Positions 13,501 to 27,900 of a DNA stretch of 64,000 nucleotides are shown here, piece after piece. Origin of the DNA: Chrysopilus asiliformis. Taxonomy: Eukaryota; Arthropoda; Insecta; Diptera; Rhagionidae. Each line of letters begins with the position of its first letter. The first letter of the stretch is position 1. The DNA is taken from NCBI GenBank assembly GCA_964034945.1, contig OZ035962.1:104852034-104916033 (forward strand). Direction: 5' to 3'. The notes under the pieces are model-generated. The model was not told the origin of the DNA. It did no database searches and saw only the letters and a program-made list of their open reading frames with translations. The position numbers and the translations under genes were made by a program.

Positions 13501-16500
13501 TTATAATACACGACTCCATCAATTTTAACGGATTTCCACCAAAAGAATAGATACAATTTCTAGTAAATGATCAGGAACGAACACAACAGGTGCATACTTG
13601 GATGTAACCGAACAGTTTTGTCTAAGCTGCATCACAAACCGTACTTTCGGAGTGTCCAACTATATCTTTTGGCGAACCAAATACCAAATTTATTATTATG
13701 AGACGGGCCGCACTGAAAAATTAGAACTTATACGTATTCCAATGTTGCTCTTATGAATATGAGTGCCGGCAGAAATATTTGATTATTACAGAATTGGGGG
13801 ACATTCCAGAATTTTACGAATTGTGGTTTGCAGAAAACTTATTCTACTTTTCAAAGTGAACTCAACTGATGTTTAGGTTTTGGAATTGCTTCTTCAACGC
13901 AAAAATTCTCCTTTTGTCCGCGACTCTTTTTTGGAAAATTCATGGTGTAGAGATCAATTTGGAAAGCGTGTTTTGCAAAGCTCTAGGACAAGGGCCATCA
14001 AAGTAACTACCTTTACCATCAAAACTTATAACCACTACAAATAAAAACACAGTTCAATGAAATACAACCTTCCACGGCAATGGCTTGACACGAACAGATT
14101 TAAAATGAAATGTGTCATGCTAATAATGCCCCGATGCCAACTCAAAGCACGATTCGTTTTATTCCTGCGATCCGAAGCCGCACACACAAGCATTACAGCA
14201 TACAATAAAAGGTCGATTATAGTGGCTACGCTGTGAAAGCCAATCTGTGTGATGAGCCAGCCGAGCCACTAGCTGATGATGCCTGCTCTAGGACATTAAA
14301 ACACGCCTAATCACTTACCAACCAGTATAGGTAAAAATGATTTTTTTTAAATATATTATTGTGCAAAAATATATAAACTTATTTATTATATTTTCGTTAT
14401 ATAATTTGAAAAACAATATTGCTGTTATATAAGGAAATATAGTAATAGTATTGTCAATAACTTCAATCAAGAATTTAATCACTTTTTAATTACTATATGC
14501 ATTCAACTTTGGAATACCGGAAATTCATTTTCTAATTAGTCAAAGGTAACAAAAGGTTTCGAGTTCGTTGTGTATGCCATCACCTACGCTTGCATCCATT
14601 CACCCGACCAACCAGAAGTTCTATCATTACAGAACCGTAAACCAAACTGTAATATACGGAACGACTACAAATGGGTTAAACTACACGAGGTACTAGTTTA
14701 ACAGACGTTTAGTTCATGTCAATACCCTAAAATGATGACAAGAGAGAACTAAACTTAATATAACTTTTTAGCTTTTATCGGTACGCTTCCGCAGTTTTTG
14801 CATAAATCCGTTTTCCACCGCTTTTTTTTGGTTCGAGCGGCTTCTTCAACAGCCATCATTGATAGGTGTCTGCGTTTATGTTTTTATGTTCTCTAACGGT
14901 CATCGTTATATCCATTTGATTCGTTGGTAAAACGGTTTTCATAAAACATAATGTCAGAATGGATACAATTTCTAGTAAATGACAAAATGCATTGGACCAT
15001 AACGACTCCATTCAACTAATCTGATGAATTCTTTGTTCAGAATCTAAGCTCGATCTTGACAATTATTTAAATCTCTGCACTGTTTCTCTAAAGTTTTTGC
15101 TTTCTAACAAATAATAATCACGATCTATCTAAAAATACGTTCAACTGGTATGAAAATAACCAGAAACAAAAACTGTACATCGACCCGAATAGAAGAAAAC
15201 AGTGAATAACGATAATAACTAAAATGTGTAAAAACCAAAAACTACTGAACAATACGATATTTTGAATTTGAGGTAAATTAGGGTTAAGACCGGCATAACG
15301 TTCCTATAGACACTATAGTACAACGAAAAATGGTCACGCACCTGGCTGTTAGAGGAATTGAAGCCTATTTTTAATTCCATAAACCAAGAACTGACTCACA
15401 TAAATGTTGAATAACTATCATAGCAAAATCAACCATCCAGAAAATATCATCTGCACTATCAGGGGTTCCATGCCCTATAATATTTAGTTAGAAGTTCGAA
15501 TGATTTTTGAATTTTCGGGGTAAAAGTTTCTAGACTACTGATCAAAGAATTAATTTGCATAAATTGCCATTAAATTTTGTCAAAAAATTCATTTTCTTGA
15601 CGAATTCTTTACTTGCTACTGTTTTTGGAAAAAATGTTAAAAAATACGACAACTTTTTATCGAAAGAATGTTTATTGTGATTCGTTTTCAAAATTAAATT
15701 ACTTTACATTAAACAATATCTTATGTGAACAGCACATGACTTTCTTATTGCGCAATCTACGACGAAAAAAATATTTTTTTGATATAAAAATATGGATTTT
15801 TGTTTTACAAAATCTGAAATATCTCGATATCGGTAAAAGATATCGATTTACGGTGAAAGGCTTTTGCCTGTGGAGAATTTTTATACCCGTATGGTGAAAC
15901 CAAAGGGTGTATTAACTTTGCCTTACCGTTTGTAACGCCAAGATCCCGTCATCGCACAAAAAAATGAATTACACCAGTGTGTTTAGAATGATAAAAATAT
16001 TTAATTTCTGCATGTCCGTCCGTCTGTCTGTCCGTCTGTCTGTCTGTCCGTCCGTCTGTCTGTCTGTCCGTCTGTCTGTCTGTGGCGCGGATTGCGGGCG
16101 CACGGATTGAGCTAGAGACTTGAAAGTTTGCACAGATCCGTTTTTCGTAAAATGCGAGGCTAAGTTCGTTAATGGGCAAAAATGGACCATTAGGGGGGGT
16201 ACCCCCCATACGAACGAAATCGTTTTTTGTGAATATCTCAAAAACGGTGCATCTTATCAAAAAAGTCCAAGAACAAAAGTTATTTAGGATATGATTCTAC
16301 ATAAAATTCCCATACATCAAAATCCGATTGGAATAAATTTTAAAAAATCTTATTGGAAAGTTTGACTTCAAAGTGGAATTTTGGTATAACTGTTCGAATT
16401 TTGATACGAATATCACCATACGGGTCTCCAATGATTGCCAGATTGGCAATTATAGCTTTTGTTATGTTTATATCTACAATTCATCCTATTTATTTCGAAA

Positions 16501-18910
16501 AACAAGCAATTCGCTAAAATCGGTTTTTTTCATTTTTCAATGAAAATATCTCAATATAACGGTAAAAGGTTTGCAAAAGACAAAATTTTGGGAAATGTTT
16601 TTTGAACTACCGAAGACCCGTTAGTTTTTTTTAAATAACGGTAAGTTTCTATACCGATATGAGATAAAGTTCTAGTAAAAAACAATTCTAGGAACTTTCA
16701 TTGTCTCCAACTTATGTCAAATAAGACTACTAAAACATAACAAAAGCTATAATTGCCAATCTGGCAATTATTGAAAACCCGTATGGTGATATTCGTATCA
16801 AAATTCGAACAGTTGTACCAAAATTCCACTTTAAAGTCAAACTTTCCAATAAGATTTTTTAAAATTTATTCCAATCGGATTTTGATGTATGGGAGTCTTA
16901 TGTAGAATAATATCCTAAATAACTTTTGTTGTTAAGCTTTTTTGATAAGATGCACCGTTTTTGAGATATTCACAAAAAACATTTTCGTTTGTATGGGGGG
17001 TACCCCCCTAATGGTCCATTTTTGCCCATTAACGAACTTAGCCTCGCATTTAACGAAAAACGGATCTGTGCAAATTTTCAAGTCTCTAGCTCAATCCGTG
17101 CGCCCGCAAATCCGCGCCACAGACAGACAGACGGACGGACATGCAAAAATTAAATATTTTTATCATTCTAAACACACTGGTGTAATTCATTTTTTTGTGC
17201 GATGACGGGATCTTGGCGTTACAAACGGTAAGGCAAAGTTATTATACCCTTTGGTTTCACCATACGGGTATAAAAACGTGTAGTTTTGTAAGTCGCAAAA
17301 AACGAAATTGGAATTTTTCCGGTTAACGGATTTCCACCAAAAGTTAATAAGATCGTCCCATTCCAGGACCAAACATGCCTGTAATATTTCATAGATCTAA
17401 CTCGAGTAGTTTTTGACAAATCTTGTACATAGACAGGCATTTAATAATCCTCCAATCGGCTCAGGGGTGCTCAAGAAAGATTTTTTTTTTTTGCAAAATT
17501 AAGAGGTTGAAATTTTTCATGAATGCAAAACTTTATTATACTGCGTAATAGTTGATGTAATTGTAAGTAAATTGGGTTAATTTAAAACAAACTATTTAAG
17601 TTGATAATTTTCTGGCTAAAGGTACTAGTGGAATATTTTTTGCTTCTATCGGAACCTTTCTATTCAAATACCCCCAGAGGTCGAGAAATTCAAAAAACAA
17701 ACTACTTAAGTTCAATACAAAAAGATAGTTATGGGACTTTAACAGTCCTCAAAGTTGATCGGTTATCTGAGCAGCTGGTTTGCCAGAGGAATTCGTTTTT
17801 TTTTTATCTATGCAATAGCCATCTGCTTAGTTTTATCCGATCCACCACTATAGGTGGCAGACAGTATTTATATTTTTTTCACTTTTATTTTAACTCAATT
17901 TACTCACAACGAAACCAAATGGAATTAAAATCAAATGAAATTGAACCGCATTCACACAATAAAGTGCTCATGCTCCAATTCACTAATCGACTCGGGAATT
18001 ATTTTACCAATGATTCTTTTCTCTTCTTGTTTTTCATTTTCATCGCTTACTATTATTAACACAATGTGTATAATAAAATGTGTAATTCGCGTAAAAGCCA
18101 CGAATATAGCACATTTAAAGATAAAAACATTTTAAAATTAAATCAATATAATATGATCTATATTACTCTGTCTTTATTTTATTTTGTGGGCGGATTGCAT
18201 TTCTATTCATGTTACATTTATTAGAATCAAACAAAAATACAGAAAAAAAACAACTGAAATTAACATTAACATCTTCTGCATCTATCAACTAATGTGGAAT
18301 AATTCAAATTTCATATCAGATTATAGAAAAAAAAACTTACATCGCCAAAGATTTTGGTGTAAGAGCTGTTACATACCATCGTAAAGTTAGCCAAACAAAA
18401 TTAGTTGTCTTTCCATCTATTAACGATTCTTATTTGCACAATCTTTATTTGTAACTAGAATTTGGACCCGGCTTCGCCCGGCTAAAAGCGTGAACAGAAA
18501 AAAAACTTAGGAAAACTAAATTCAGATGGTTAAAAATTCGGTAGCCTGCATGCTGTTCGTTAGTTTTTTCTCTTTGGAAAATGATTAACAAACTAACAAA
18601 AAATTCCAGCACTTGCATTCGGTATTACTTTAGCCCCCTCCACTTACTCCCCCACCTCTCGGGCTACTTTTTAATGGGTCTATGTTGGGGCTGGACCCCC
18701 GACGAACATCTATGGCAAATTTCAGGCCAATCGGATCAGTAGTTTCCCCGCGAAAGAGTAACATAGAGGAAGAGCTAAGTTTCGAGATCACTTTACCCCC
18801 ACCCCTTACTCCCCCCACCCCTCGCGATACTTTTCCGTATGCCTATGTTGGAACCAGAACAATCACAGACACTCATGCCAAATTTCAAGCCGTTTTTGCG
18901 TGAAAGAGGA

Positions 18911-18941
<31 letters not shown>

Positions 18942-21900
18942 CCAACTCATTTTTATATATTAGTATATTAGTATTAGTATGATTATTTTATGTGTTTAAT
19001 TGTCCAAATATAAAGCTTGAAGCAGCAACCTTTCTAGCTAAATAATCTGAGACTAGAAAATCAAAACTCCAATTTTTGTATGAAAATTTCGTACTCGAAA
19101 ATGTGAAATTGGGAGCAACCATTATAACACCCGGTTTAGAATTTAAATTGACTCAATGAAAAGGTAATGTTTCAAATATGCTGCCAATCATTTCTAATAA
19201 TTTTTAAACAATGAATGTAAAATCTGCCATTCTTAAAAAAACTCAACCGTCAATAAGTTTGATTTCAAGAAACAAAAGAATATTCTAATTATCATTTAAC
19301 CAACCAAATTTGAGCAACGATTATTATTATTCCTGTCATGATTTTCGTCATTTCTTTTAACAAAATAAATAAAATTAGCCTAAAGTGCAATCACGTATGC
19401 AATGCAAGTTAACGCGATCAATGCAGCAACGTTGATTCGAATAGATTCCAAACCCATAGCGGTATAAAAATACGTGATCATGCTTATTTCCAAAGTGATC
19501 ATGCATACATAAAAATTATGGCAGAAGCGTTAATGAAATTCATCATAAAATCATTTTACTAATGATATTGAATGATTCCCATAAATTTTACTTACGAAAC
19601 TGACTTAACGCAAATATTTTACACGTTACCTATATTAAATATTAACGCCCTTGGCATTTCAACTTGAATTTGATGAATCGCCTAAGGCCAAAACTAGTCA
19701 GTCGAGGGGTGAAACATTTTGACCAATTAATTGAACTTTCAAAATTGAAATCAATTCCGTTTGTAGCAAATGCGGGCCATTCGCTCAAGGGTAATTTCTG
19801 GCTTAATTTCATTAATATGAAATTCAATAGACCTCATGAAATTCGTTCATAAATATTTCCCTTTAAATATTGTTGCATTAGCAAATATCCAGATCCACAC
19901 GGTCAACCAAAATACTTAAAACTCGTTGCCCGTCAATGGAATAAATCATTCTACCGTCGATTGAACATGTTCTATTCATCAATATATGATTTTCATTGAT
20001 GTTTTTCAACCTAATCCCGAGTTTATCCCGAGAAGATTCAACATAAGAGCCTAATAATAACTTTAATTTAATCGTAATTTAAAATTTAATTGCTGTGTTC
20101 TAAGTACCCAAGGGAATAAAATGAGAAAAACTTTTCAAATCGTCACACCTAAGCTAAGACACCAACAGAAGTTTTAACAAATTATGCATAGAAAACTTCT
20201 ATTTTTTCAGCTTTTATTGAAATTTTTAACCTTTAGACTACCGACATTTTTTCATTAAAATCATAGGTTTTTGTTTTGAATATTTATTCTACATAATCTT
20301 CATATTGCGTGGAGTCGCCGGATTGTATGTGACCCCGGCAGTCTAAAGGTTAAGCAACTCTATATATTGAACTCTACTAAATCGGGCATTGCCATCAATA
20401 TGCATAAAAAAATTTCAATCGTCTATTAACTGGACTAACAAATGTTCTGACCCACTTTTTTTTCTTTTGGAAACGAAAATATCAAATTGCACTCACAATT
20501 TTCAGTAAATTTTTTACGATCACAAATAGCATTAATTGCACTACGAAGGAGTAAAACAGTTAAATCGTCGAACTAAAGGAACGAAAGAGATATGAACAGA
20601 CAGCATAAGTAAATATAAGACTTTCGCTAGTTCTGTGCACAACGATTTTCAATCAATCGACTTTAAAATTAGAGATCGAAATCTAAAAATAACCACCGCA
20701 ACCTTTTTAATTTAAAATCAAATTAGAATCGAAATACACAAGTTTCAGTAAACAAAACAAAATTAAATGAACTCAAAAGAAATAAAAAAAAAGGAAAAAA
20801 ACGAGAGGAAAGAAATTAAACAGAAGTGAGAAAAAATCAAAAAGATCAATTATTACAGGAATAATTCTGTAAAATATTGATTTTGATTGCTAATTTCAGA
20901 GATTTTTTTTTTCGTTATGTGGGGTCTGAAATATTATTGTTGCACGTTGTTTTGTTTCATTTATTACTTTATAATGTTGATACTCTGTTTATTAGTACTT
21001 TTATGTGTAATGTGAAAACTAATATGTTTTTTTTTATAAATTTAATTCAGAGATAAATAAGTTTGTTTTTACCTTAAACCGAAGTACGTCCTCCATTCGT
21101 GCAGTTTTACCGTCGCTGACGCATGATTGAAAGAAGCTCGGTGCAACAGAGACTCCAAGTGCTTCACTTGACATCCCCGTACCTGCACGATCAGCATTAC
21201 TCGCTATGACTCGGAATGTGCCGAAAAGTAGCACCAATAGGCGTTGTGTATATACTGGCAGTGACACTATAAGTCTGAAAAATTCATAACATCATTTAAT
21301 AATAGTATTTTAATTTTTGAAGCCTTCATAATTAACACGAATCAAAAGTTACAAGAAGACAGAGGAAAAGGCAATAAAACTGACATAAGAACTAGTGACC
21401 GCAAGATGTTATGAAGGAATTATACATCAAATACGTTAGGGAAGAGGGGGTTCAGTATGCGGTAGTACTAAACTCAAACAAAAATCGCGAAAAATAGGGA
21501 AGGAATCTAAAAACATTAAAATTAGCGTGATGTATTTTATGAACAGCCCCTAGCAGGTAGAAAAAGTGTGACGCAAGCCATTGACAACAAATATGTTTCC
21601 AATTCAATCGAAAAGTTAGCTGAAAAGCGAAATACCGCCCTGGAAATACTGCTGGAACTGGAGGAGAGGTTTTCCCAGACCCTGTCAGTTGTCCAGACTC
21701 AGTTTTTTTTTTGATTATCACGTTTTCCAGTTAACAAAATAGCACCTACTGATATTCACTTCTCCAATTACTTAGAAGTCCAGAAATGAGTCGATCAATG
21801 GACCGTTTCAAAATATAGGTTGTTTTCCAACCGCATCGGAATCCATTTTGTTTCAACGTCTTCGAAAACATTAGAAATAGTTCTATACTCTATATGAAAA

Positions 21901-24900
21901 TCATATAGTAGTAAATAGATTTAGTATAACGTTTATAACAACCCGAACCAATCGTTTGACACAAAAATGAATTACACCAGGGTGTTTGGGATGACCAAAG
22001 ATTTTAATTTCCGCCTGTCCGTCCGTCTTTCTGTCTGTCTGACCGAGAACACAAAAATTTTTGAACAAATAGAGCTAGAGACTTGAAATTTTGTACAAAT
22101 AAGTTTCTCATAAAAAGTTACGCTAAGTTCTTGAATGGACAAAATCCGATATAAGACGGGACAAAATCCGACAAAGTTTTCTCAAAAACTGTATAAGGGT
22201 ATTCACAGTCCTCTTTTAAATTGCGAGTAATTTTACCGCTCGGTAATTCAGTCAAATTTAACAGATTTTTACCGAGACGGTAATTTGGTTCATGTAAAAA
22301 TGAATTACCAGATTCGGTAATTGTAGACATGCCTTGAGTCGTGTTTTCCGGCCCGGTTATTCGGTATCAAGAATCAACCGCGAGTGGCGCTAGTAATGTT
22401 TTTAGTTGTCAAATTTTCTCGCTGGTTTTTTGTTAATCTCATCGGACTGATGCAAATTTTTTCAATTTTGATAGCCGTTGCCACAATAGAAATTCAAAAG
22501 AATACATCAAACATGGATTTAAAGGTATGTGACATATTTTACAATCAAATTCGCAGTTCATGATTTGGTCACGTATCCAATAAAAACGCTGTTCTCAAAT
22601 CTGTGCTGTGGGATGTTCACAGCAGAATATTTTCAGTCTTTTAATATTACCGAAAACACCGAATACCCAAAATTAAAAGAGGACTGTGAATACCCTTTAT
22701 ATCGAATCGAAAATTTTTTAAAGACAAATAGTTTTTAGAATATAATTTTACATAATTCTTCCATACATCAAAGTCCAATCAGACCATCAATAAAAAAAAT
22801 TTCTGTAGTTGGCGGGTGAAGCAAAAAACAGGAGATTTAACAAAAAAAAACCTTTCCCAGTAAATTGATGGTAATCAAATTTCTAGAAAACCAAAAAGTT
22901 ATTAGCACAAAAATCTAATTGAGAAGAAGGTGGATAATCCAAAACTGTTAAAATTTCACAATAAAGAGACCATTGATTACCACTTCAGTTTCATTAAAGA
23001 AATTGAGAAATCCATGTCAATGAGTATGTGCTAATAAGCATTTAAATTGAAACTATGAAAGACACAAAATTTTATTATATTCAATCTACTGCAATGCCTA
23101 TCTATGACAGACTCATGACAGATTTTTATTATTTTTTTTAAATGAATTTAACTCGCAATCATTGAATAATGAAAACTTGAAATAAAAGATAGTCAATAAT
23201 AAATCATAAAAACAACTCTTGAAAATTAGATGAAATTAGAACGTACTCAAATGCTCATAGAAGACTTCATAATTCATTTTGATATGGACCTTTGACCTAT
23301 TATTGTCTGTACACCCAACTCTTGATTTTACACGCTCAGTTTTTCACTTTTTTTCGAGGGAACTAACTACCGTGTAAAAAAAGAATTGGGTGTAGTAAAA
23401 AGGGCGGTCTATGCTATCCAAAAATCACATAAGATGAAATAAAGAACTTCATTTAATTCGGCAAATCGTGAAAAACTGACCATGTAAAAAAGATTTGGGT
23501 GTATTAGAAGCTTTCTATGTATATTTTGCTATTTAAAATCTCTCAAAATTCTTAAAATTCTGGTAGAAATTTGAAATAACTTACCACAGAGCAGAATTTT
23601 GTGGAAATTTAAATCACACAATAAATGGGATTAATAGATCCTGTCTCCCATTCTCAATACAAATAGATTTTTTTTGTTTTGATTTTCTGAAAAATAATTA
23701 ATTTTTTCAAAAATGCAAAAAGCGTTTCGAAAATTATTTTGGAATTTCTATCAAAGTTAGGTTTAAAATTTTGATATAAAGTGTGTCCTTCATAGCTGAA
23801 GCCATTTTTTACCTTCCTTTTATTCACTTTTACAAAATTTCTCCTGGCGATTGATTGAATATTTTGAAAGTTTGATTCAATTGAAACAAATGAAGGAAAA
23901 ACTGGTTAAGGAAGCGTCAATTAAGTTTCGACCTGAAGTGTAGTTGGCCTCCTCAGAACAACTGGTACACTTATGTTGTTGACTTGACGACCAGACACAG
24001 ACAGAAGCGGACGGATAGAGAATTCATTTACTCTATATATAGAAATCGACATTTACTAATGTAATTCAGAATTTTGTTACAGCGCAAATTGTTGAACCTT
24101 TTTGTTGGAAGGTTTGATAAATTAATAGATTTTTTTTTAATTTTTCGAAGTAGTCGGCCTTGCGGGCAAATAATGTGGACAGTTAACCCTTTCGGTACAT
24201 GTTTTTTTCTATGGGTTTTAAAAATACTCTGTATACAAATTAATGATGTTTAAGCTATTAGTATTCATTTAAAACAAAAAAAAAATTTAAAAAAAAAAAT
24301 TAAAAATTTTAATTTTTTTCAAATACGTCCACTGTGGTCCAGCTTTTTACTCAAAAAATCAAAATTGGGTCAAAAATGCACTTAATGGTGCACTGAATGA
24401 GAATAGAGTGTTGAAAATAAATATATAATAAGACAATTAAATTTTTTTAGCATGATGCCATATGGCATCAAAATACCGAAAGGGTTAACAAATGTTTTAT
24501 ATTATCTTGTATTTTAATCATCAAAGAATGGTGGAACGAGGCATATGACCTAACAGTTATCTCCCATATACAAAATTTGACATATGCATTGATTGAAAAT
24601 TTACAGTGACAGAGAATTCCAAAAACACTGTATGAGCTTCCAACATACCACCATTCGAGCGCTTAAAACGCACCCTGAAGGAGCGCTTGCTTGAAATGAT
24701 ATGCAATGTTAAAAATACAGCGAAAAAAGAACATCGAGCTTCTGAGAAACATGGAATAAGTCAGGGATACGCAACTAGATTTTTTGGCGGGCCAAATGTT
24801 TAAAGCAAATAAATTTAGAACTTCATTTTTTGCCTTCTTTGTGTTATCCAGGAATCACCACGACGCAGAACCAAAATTTTTGCAACTAGTAACGATAGTG

Positions 24901-27900
24901 CTTGACCGGTAAAGAGATTTCTCAAAAACTAATAGAGCTAGCGCCATGAAATTGAATGGTACGATCCTATCAACTTTTGGTGGAAATCCGTTAACCGGAA
25001 GTATCCAAAATGGCGGTTTTTCAAAAATCGCAATTTCGTTTTTCTCGATTTAATCTCAAACTACGCGTTTTTTAGTGGCCTTAAGTATGACAAAACTTGG
25101 AGAAAATAAAATTTCCCACTTATCTTTATCTATTGTCTTTAGCTATAACTCGATATCTCAACCTGTTATCGAGATAAACCATTATTTTCAAAAAAACAGT
25201 TTTTTGCGATTATCTCGAAAACTAACGGGTTTTTGCTAACTGAATGTATGAAGTGAATTAATGAGAATGGCATTCTGCACAATTTTGTTTCTTACCGTTA
25301 TCCGTTATCTTTTACCGTTATTGAGATATTTTCATTAATATGTAAAAAATCATATGTTTGCGAATAATTTGCAAACTAACGGTTTTTCGACAAATCAGTT
25401 AAAAGAATAATTAAAGATGTTAACATTTTCTACATTTTTGCCATTTACCGAAAATTGATATCTTTTACAGTTCTCAAGTTATCTCAAATTTTGTACGTTT
25501 TTGATATTTTTGAATAAACCAAGAATTTATTGGGAGATCGTCTTAGGTTGACAACGCGACAGGGCTCTAGCGTAAATTGCGCAGGGTCGTAGATTTTGTA
25601 GAAGAAAGTTTTGTGTTGACCACAACTGATATTTTTCTATTAATAATTCAATTTATTTCAAATTTTTTCTGCTTGGACGTCGCGGGCCGCCAGTTGCATA
25701 TCCCTGGAATAAGTGGGTCTGAAGCACTTCATTTCCTATTGGGTGGTGTTATTTATGTAAGAGAGGCGTCATCCCACCATTAGGTAGATTAGGCTATGTT
25801 TTCTTTACCAATTTTCCAAAAGATACAAAAGAATTTTTTAAAAAACAAGGCAAAATGTTTCATTATTTATTTGAGGTTAATTTGTTTTTCTTTAATTGCT
25901 GCTTACGACTATTGTAGGAAACACTTTTTTCCTGAAGAGAGCACAACGCCTGCAAACATATAACAACATCTAAATAAATAGAGAAACATGCGACTAATAC
26001 AAAGAGAAGAAATAACTAAAAGGACTAAAAACGGGGAAAATCGAATCGAAATTGTATCAAAGTGTCTACACGATTTGTCAATAAATATGAAATCAATTCG
26101 GGCAACCGATTAATAGAAAGGTGTCGCCTTTATCACAATTCTTTCTGTTTACATCCATTGATTTCCTCCAAATCAAAATTAATGCGAAAGTCGCGTGGTT
26201 GCTCTGAGTCGGATATCAAATACAAAAACGTTGACTAGTGATAAGTTGTCCATTTAATTGCTGACTTTTCACACATCTCACTTTCAGACTGATTTTATGT
26301 TTTGCAATCAAAATATTATCTAATAATTATTGTTGATTAAATGATGAAAAAACTATTCCCAAAAAAAATGCGTCTAAGCTGTTTTTAATTAAAAAGAAAA
26401 AAAAATATTGTATTTCACAACAAACGCCATAAATTGAAAATTTTCTTTAAGAAAAATGCCTAGACGCACAAATGATGATTGCACAAATGATGAAGATGAT
26501 AAGCAAACTTTTGAGGTTTTTGCGATAAAATTCTAAAAGATGACTAAGAATTTCAATTCTCTTTCGTACGAAAAAAAAGCGGAAACATTAAAAAGAAATC
26601 TCAGTAGATAATTCGACTTAAATACAGGTAGCACTTATTTATGTAATTTTAAGGAAGCAATTTTTTTGTGTTTACCATATTTTGTTTTTGGCAAAAAGTA
26701 TTTGAAGCTCCCTAATCCAAAAAAAAAAATCTTTTGAAATGCTTCGTCGTTTCGCCTGGTGACAAACAACAAATGATCATTCAAAGGAATGTTTTGTCAT
26801 TTGGTGATTGGTGTCTTTATCTGTTTATTACTAAACTTCCTGTAGTTAATTCTTTTCTTCTAGAAATTCTTTCGATCTGCGCATATTGTTAACTGGTCAC
26901 CGTTGAAATATTCGTACATAGATAAAGATCCGTCTCAAGATTTCGTTTACGATCGCCAACGAAGAAAAAAAAATAACGAAGAAAAAAAAATGTCCGTGAC
27001 AAAAGTATTTTATGAGAAAATTGCAACAGTGTCAGCCAAAATTATATACAAAACAAAAAAAAAAACAAGTTTTATTTTGGCAAAAAATAAAAAATTACAG
27101 AGAAAACACAAATTTAAAGCTCTCACAATTATCCCACGTGTTACAAAGTAAAATCTAAGTAGAATCATTTTATTCTGAGATTCAATTTTTTTGCACTTTG
27201 ACAATTTGTAGTTTGACGTCATGGATGGTATTCCAAGTCTTCTCTGTTGGCCGTGGAAATTATTATCAAAAGAAACATGAAAAGCCGATCATTTTTTAAT
27301 AAACAAAGCTTTGGCTAAATAATTTGTATGACAGCAATATATTTTACTAGAATTTTACTGAATAGCTTATAAAACACTCGTGTCGACAACTAAAGATATA
27401 CAGTAGAATCCCGATAATTCGTACCCCGATAATTCGTATATCCCGCTAATTCGTATGAATTTGCTGGTCCCTTGAAAAAAATCCCGATAATTCGACCCCG
27501 ATAATTCGTATATCCCGCTAATTCGTATGAATTTGCTGGTCCCTTGAAATACGAATTATCGGGATTCTACTGTATTTTAAATCATTCTAAATATGTTAAC
27601 TTCTTATATACGCAAAAAAAAACACTAACCAAATAAGCCATTCAATCAATGGCGATTTCTCTTTAAACATTACTCTGCTATCAAATATATTTATCCATCG
27701 AGTCTATGTGAAATATATTCAAGTGTTAATTTTTAACAAATTAGTTTGATTAGAGGTTTTTTTGCAAATTTTTTGATTAGGCTTTGACGAGATTATGATT
27801 TGATAAAATAGGTCAGCTTATTTATGCACATTATAAAAGAATTTGTAACTGGAAAGGTTACTCATCATTGTAAATTGTCTGTAATAACAAAATTCTATTG

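Larger units (their letters stand above)
10413..21072. other. RhoGAP intron 2 (about 10.7 kb)
   Basis: Splits the GAP domain. Holds the nested element at 10522-11151, a deleted mariner, an inverted pair of R repeats, an S repeat and a small piggyBac-like MITE. The stretch 12610-15870 carries no recognised gene; a 25-bp near-identical direct repeat (ATACAATTTCTAGTAAATGA) occurs near 13553 and 14959. Confidence 0.5.

Noticed and set aside
13548..14985. 25-bp direct repeats as LTRs of a retroelement
   Set aside because: The repeats are too short for LTRs, and no primer-binding site, polypurine tract or retroviral-type protein was visible between them.
15949..16260. Open frames with repeated TDRQTDRQT peptides in R repeats
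   Set aside because: They arise from translating the GACA/GACG tetranucleotide tract, are open in several frames, and differ in length from copy to copy; not a gene.
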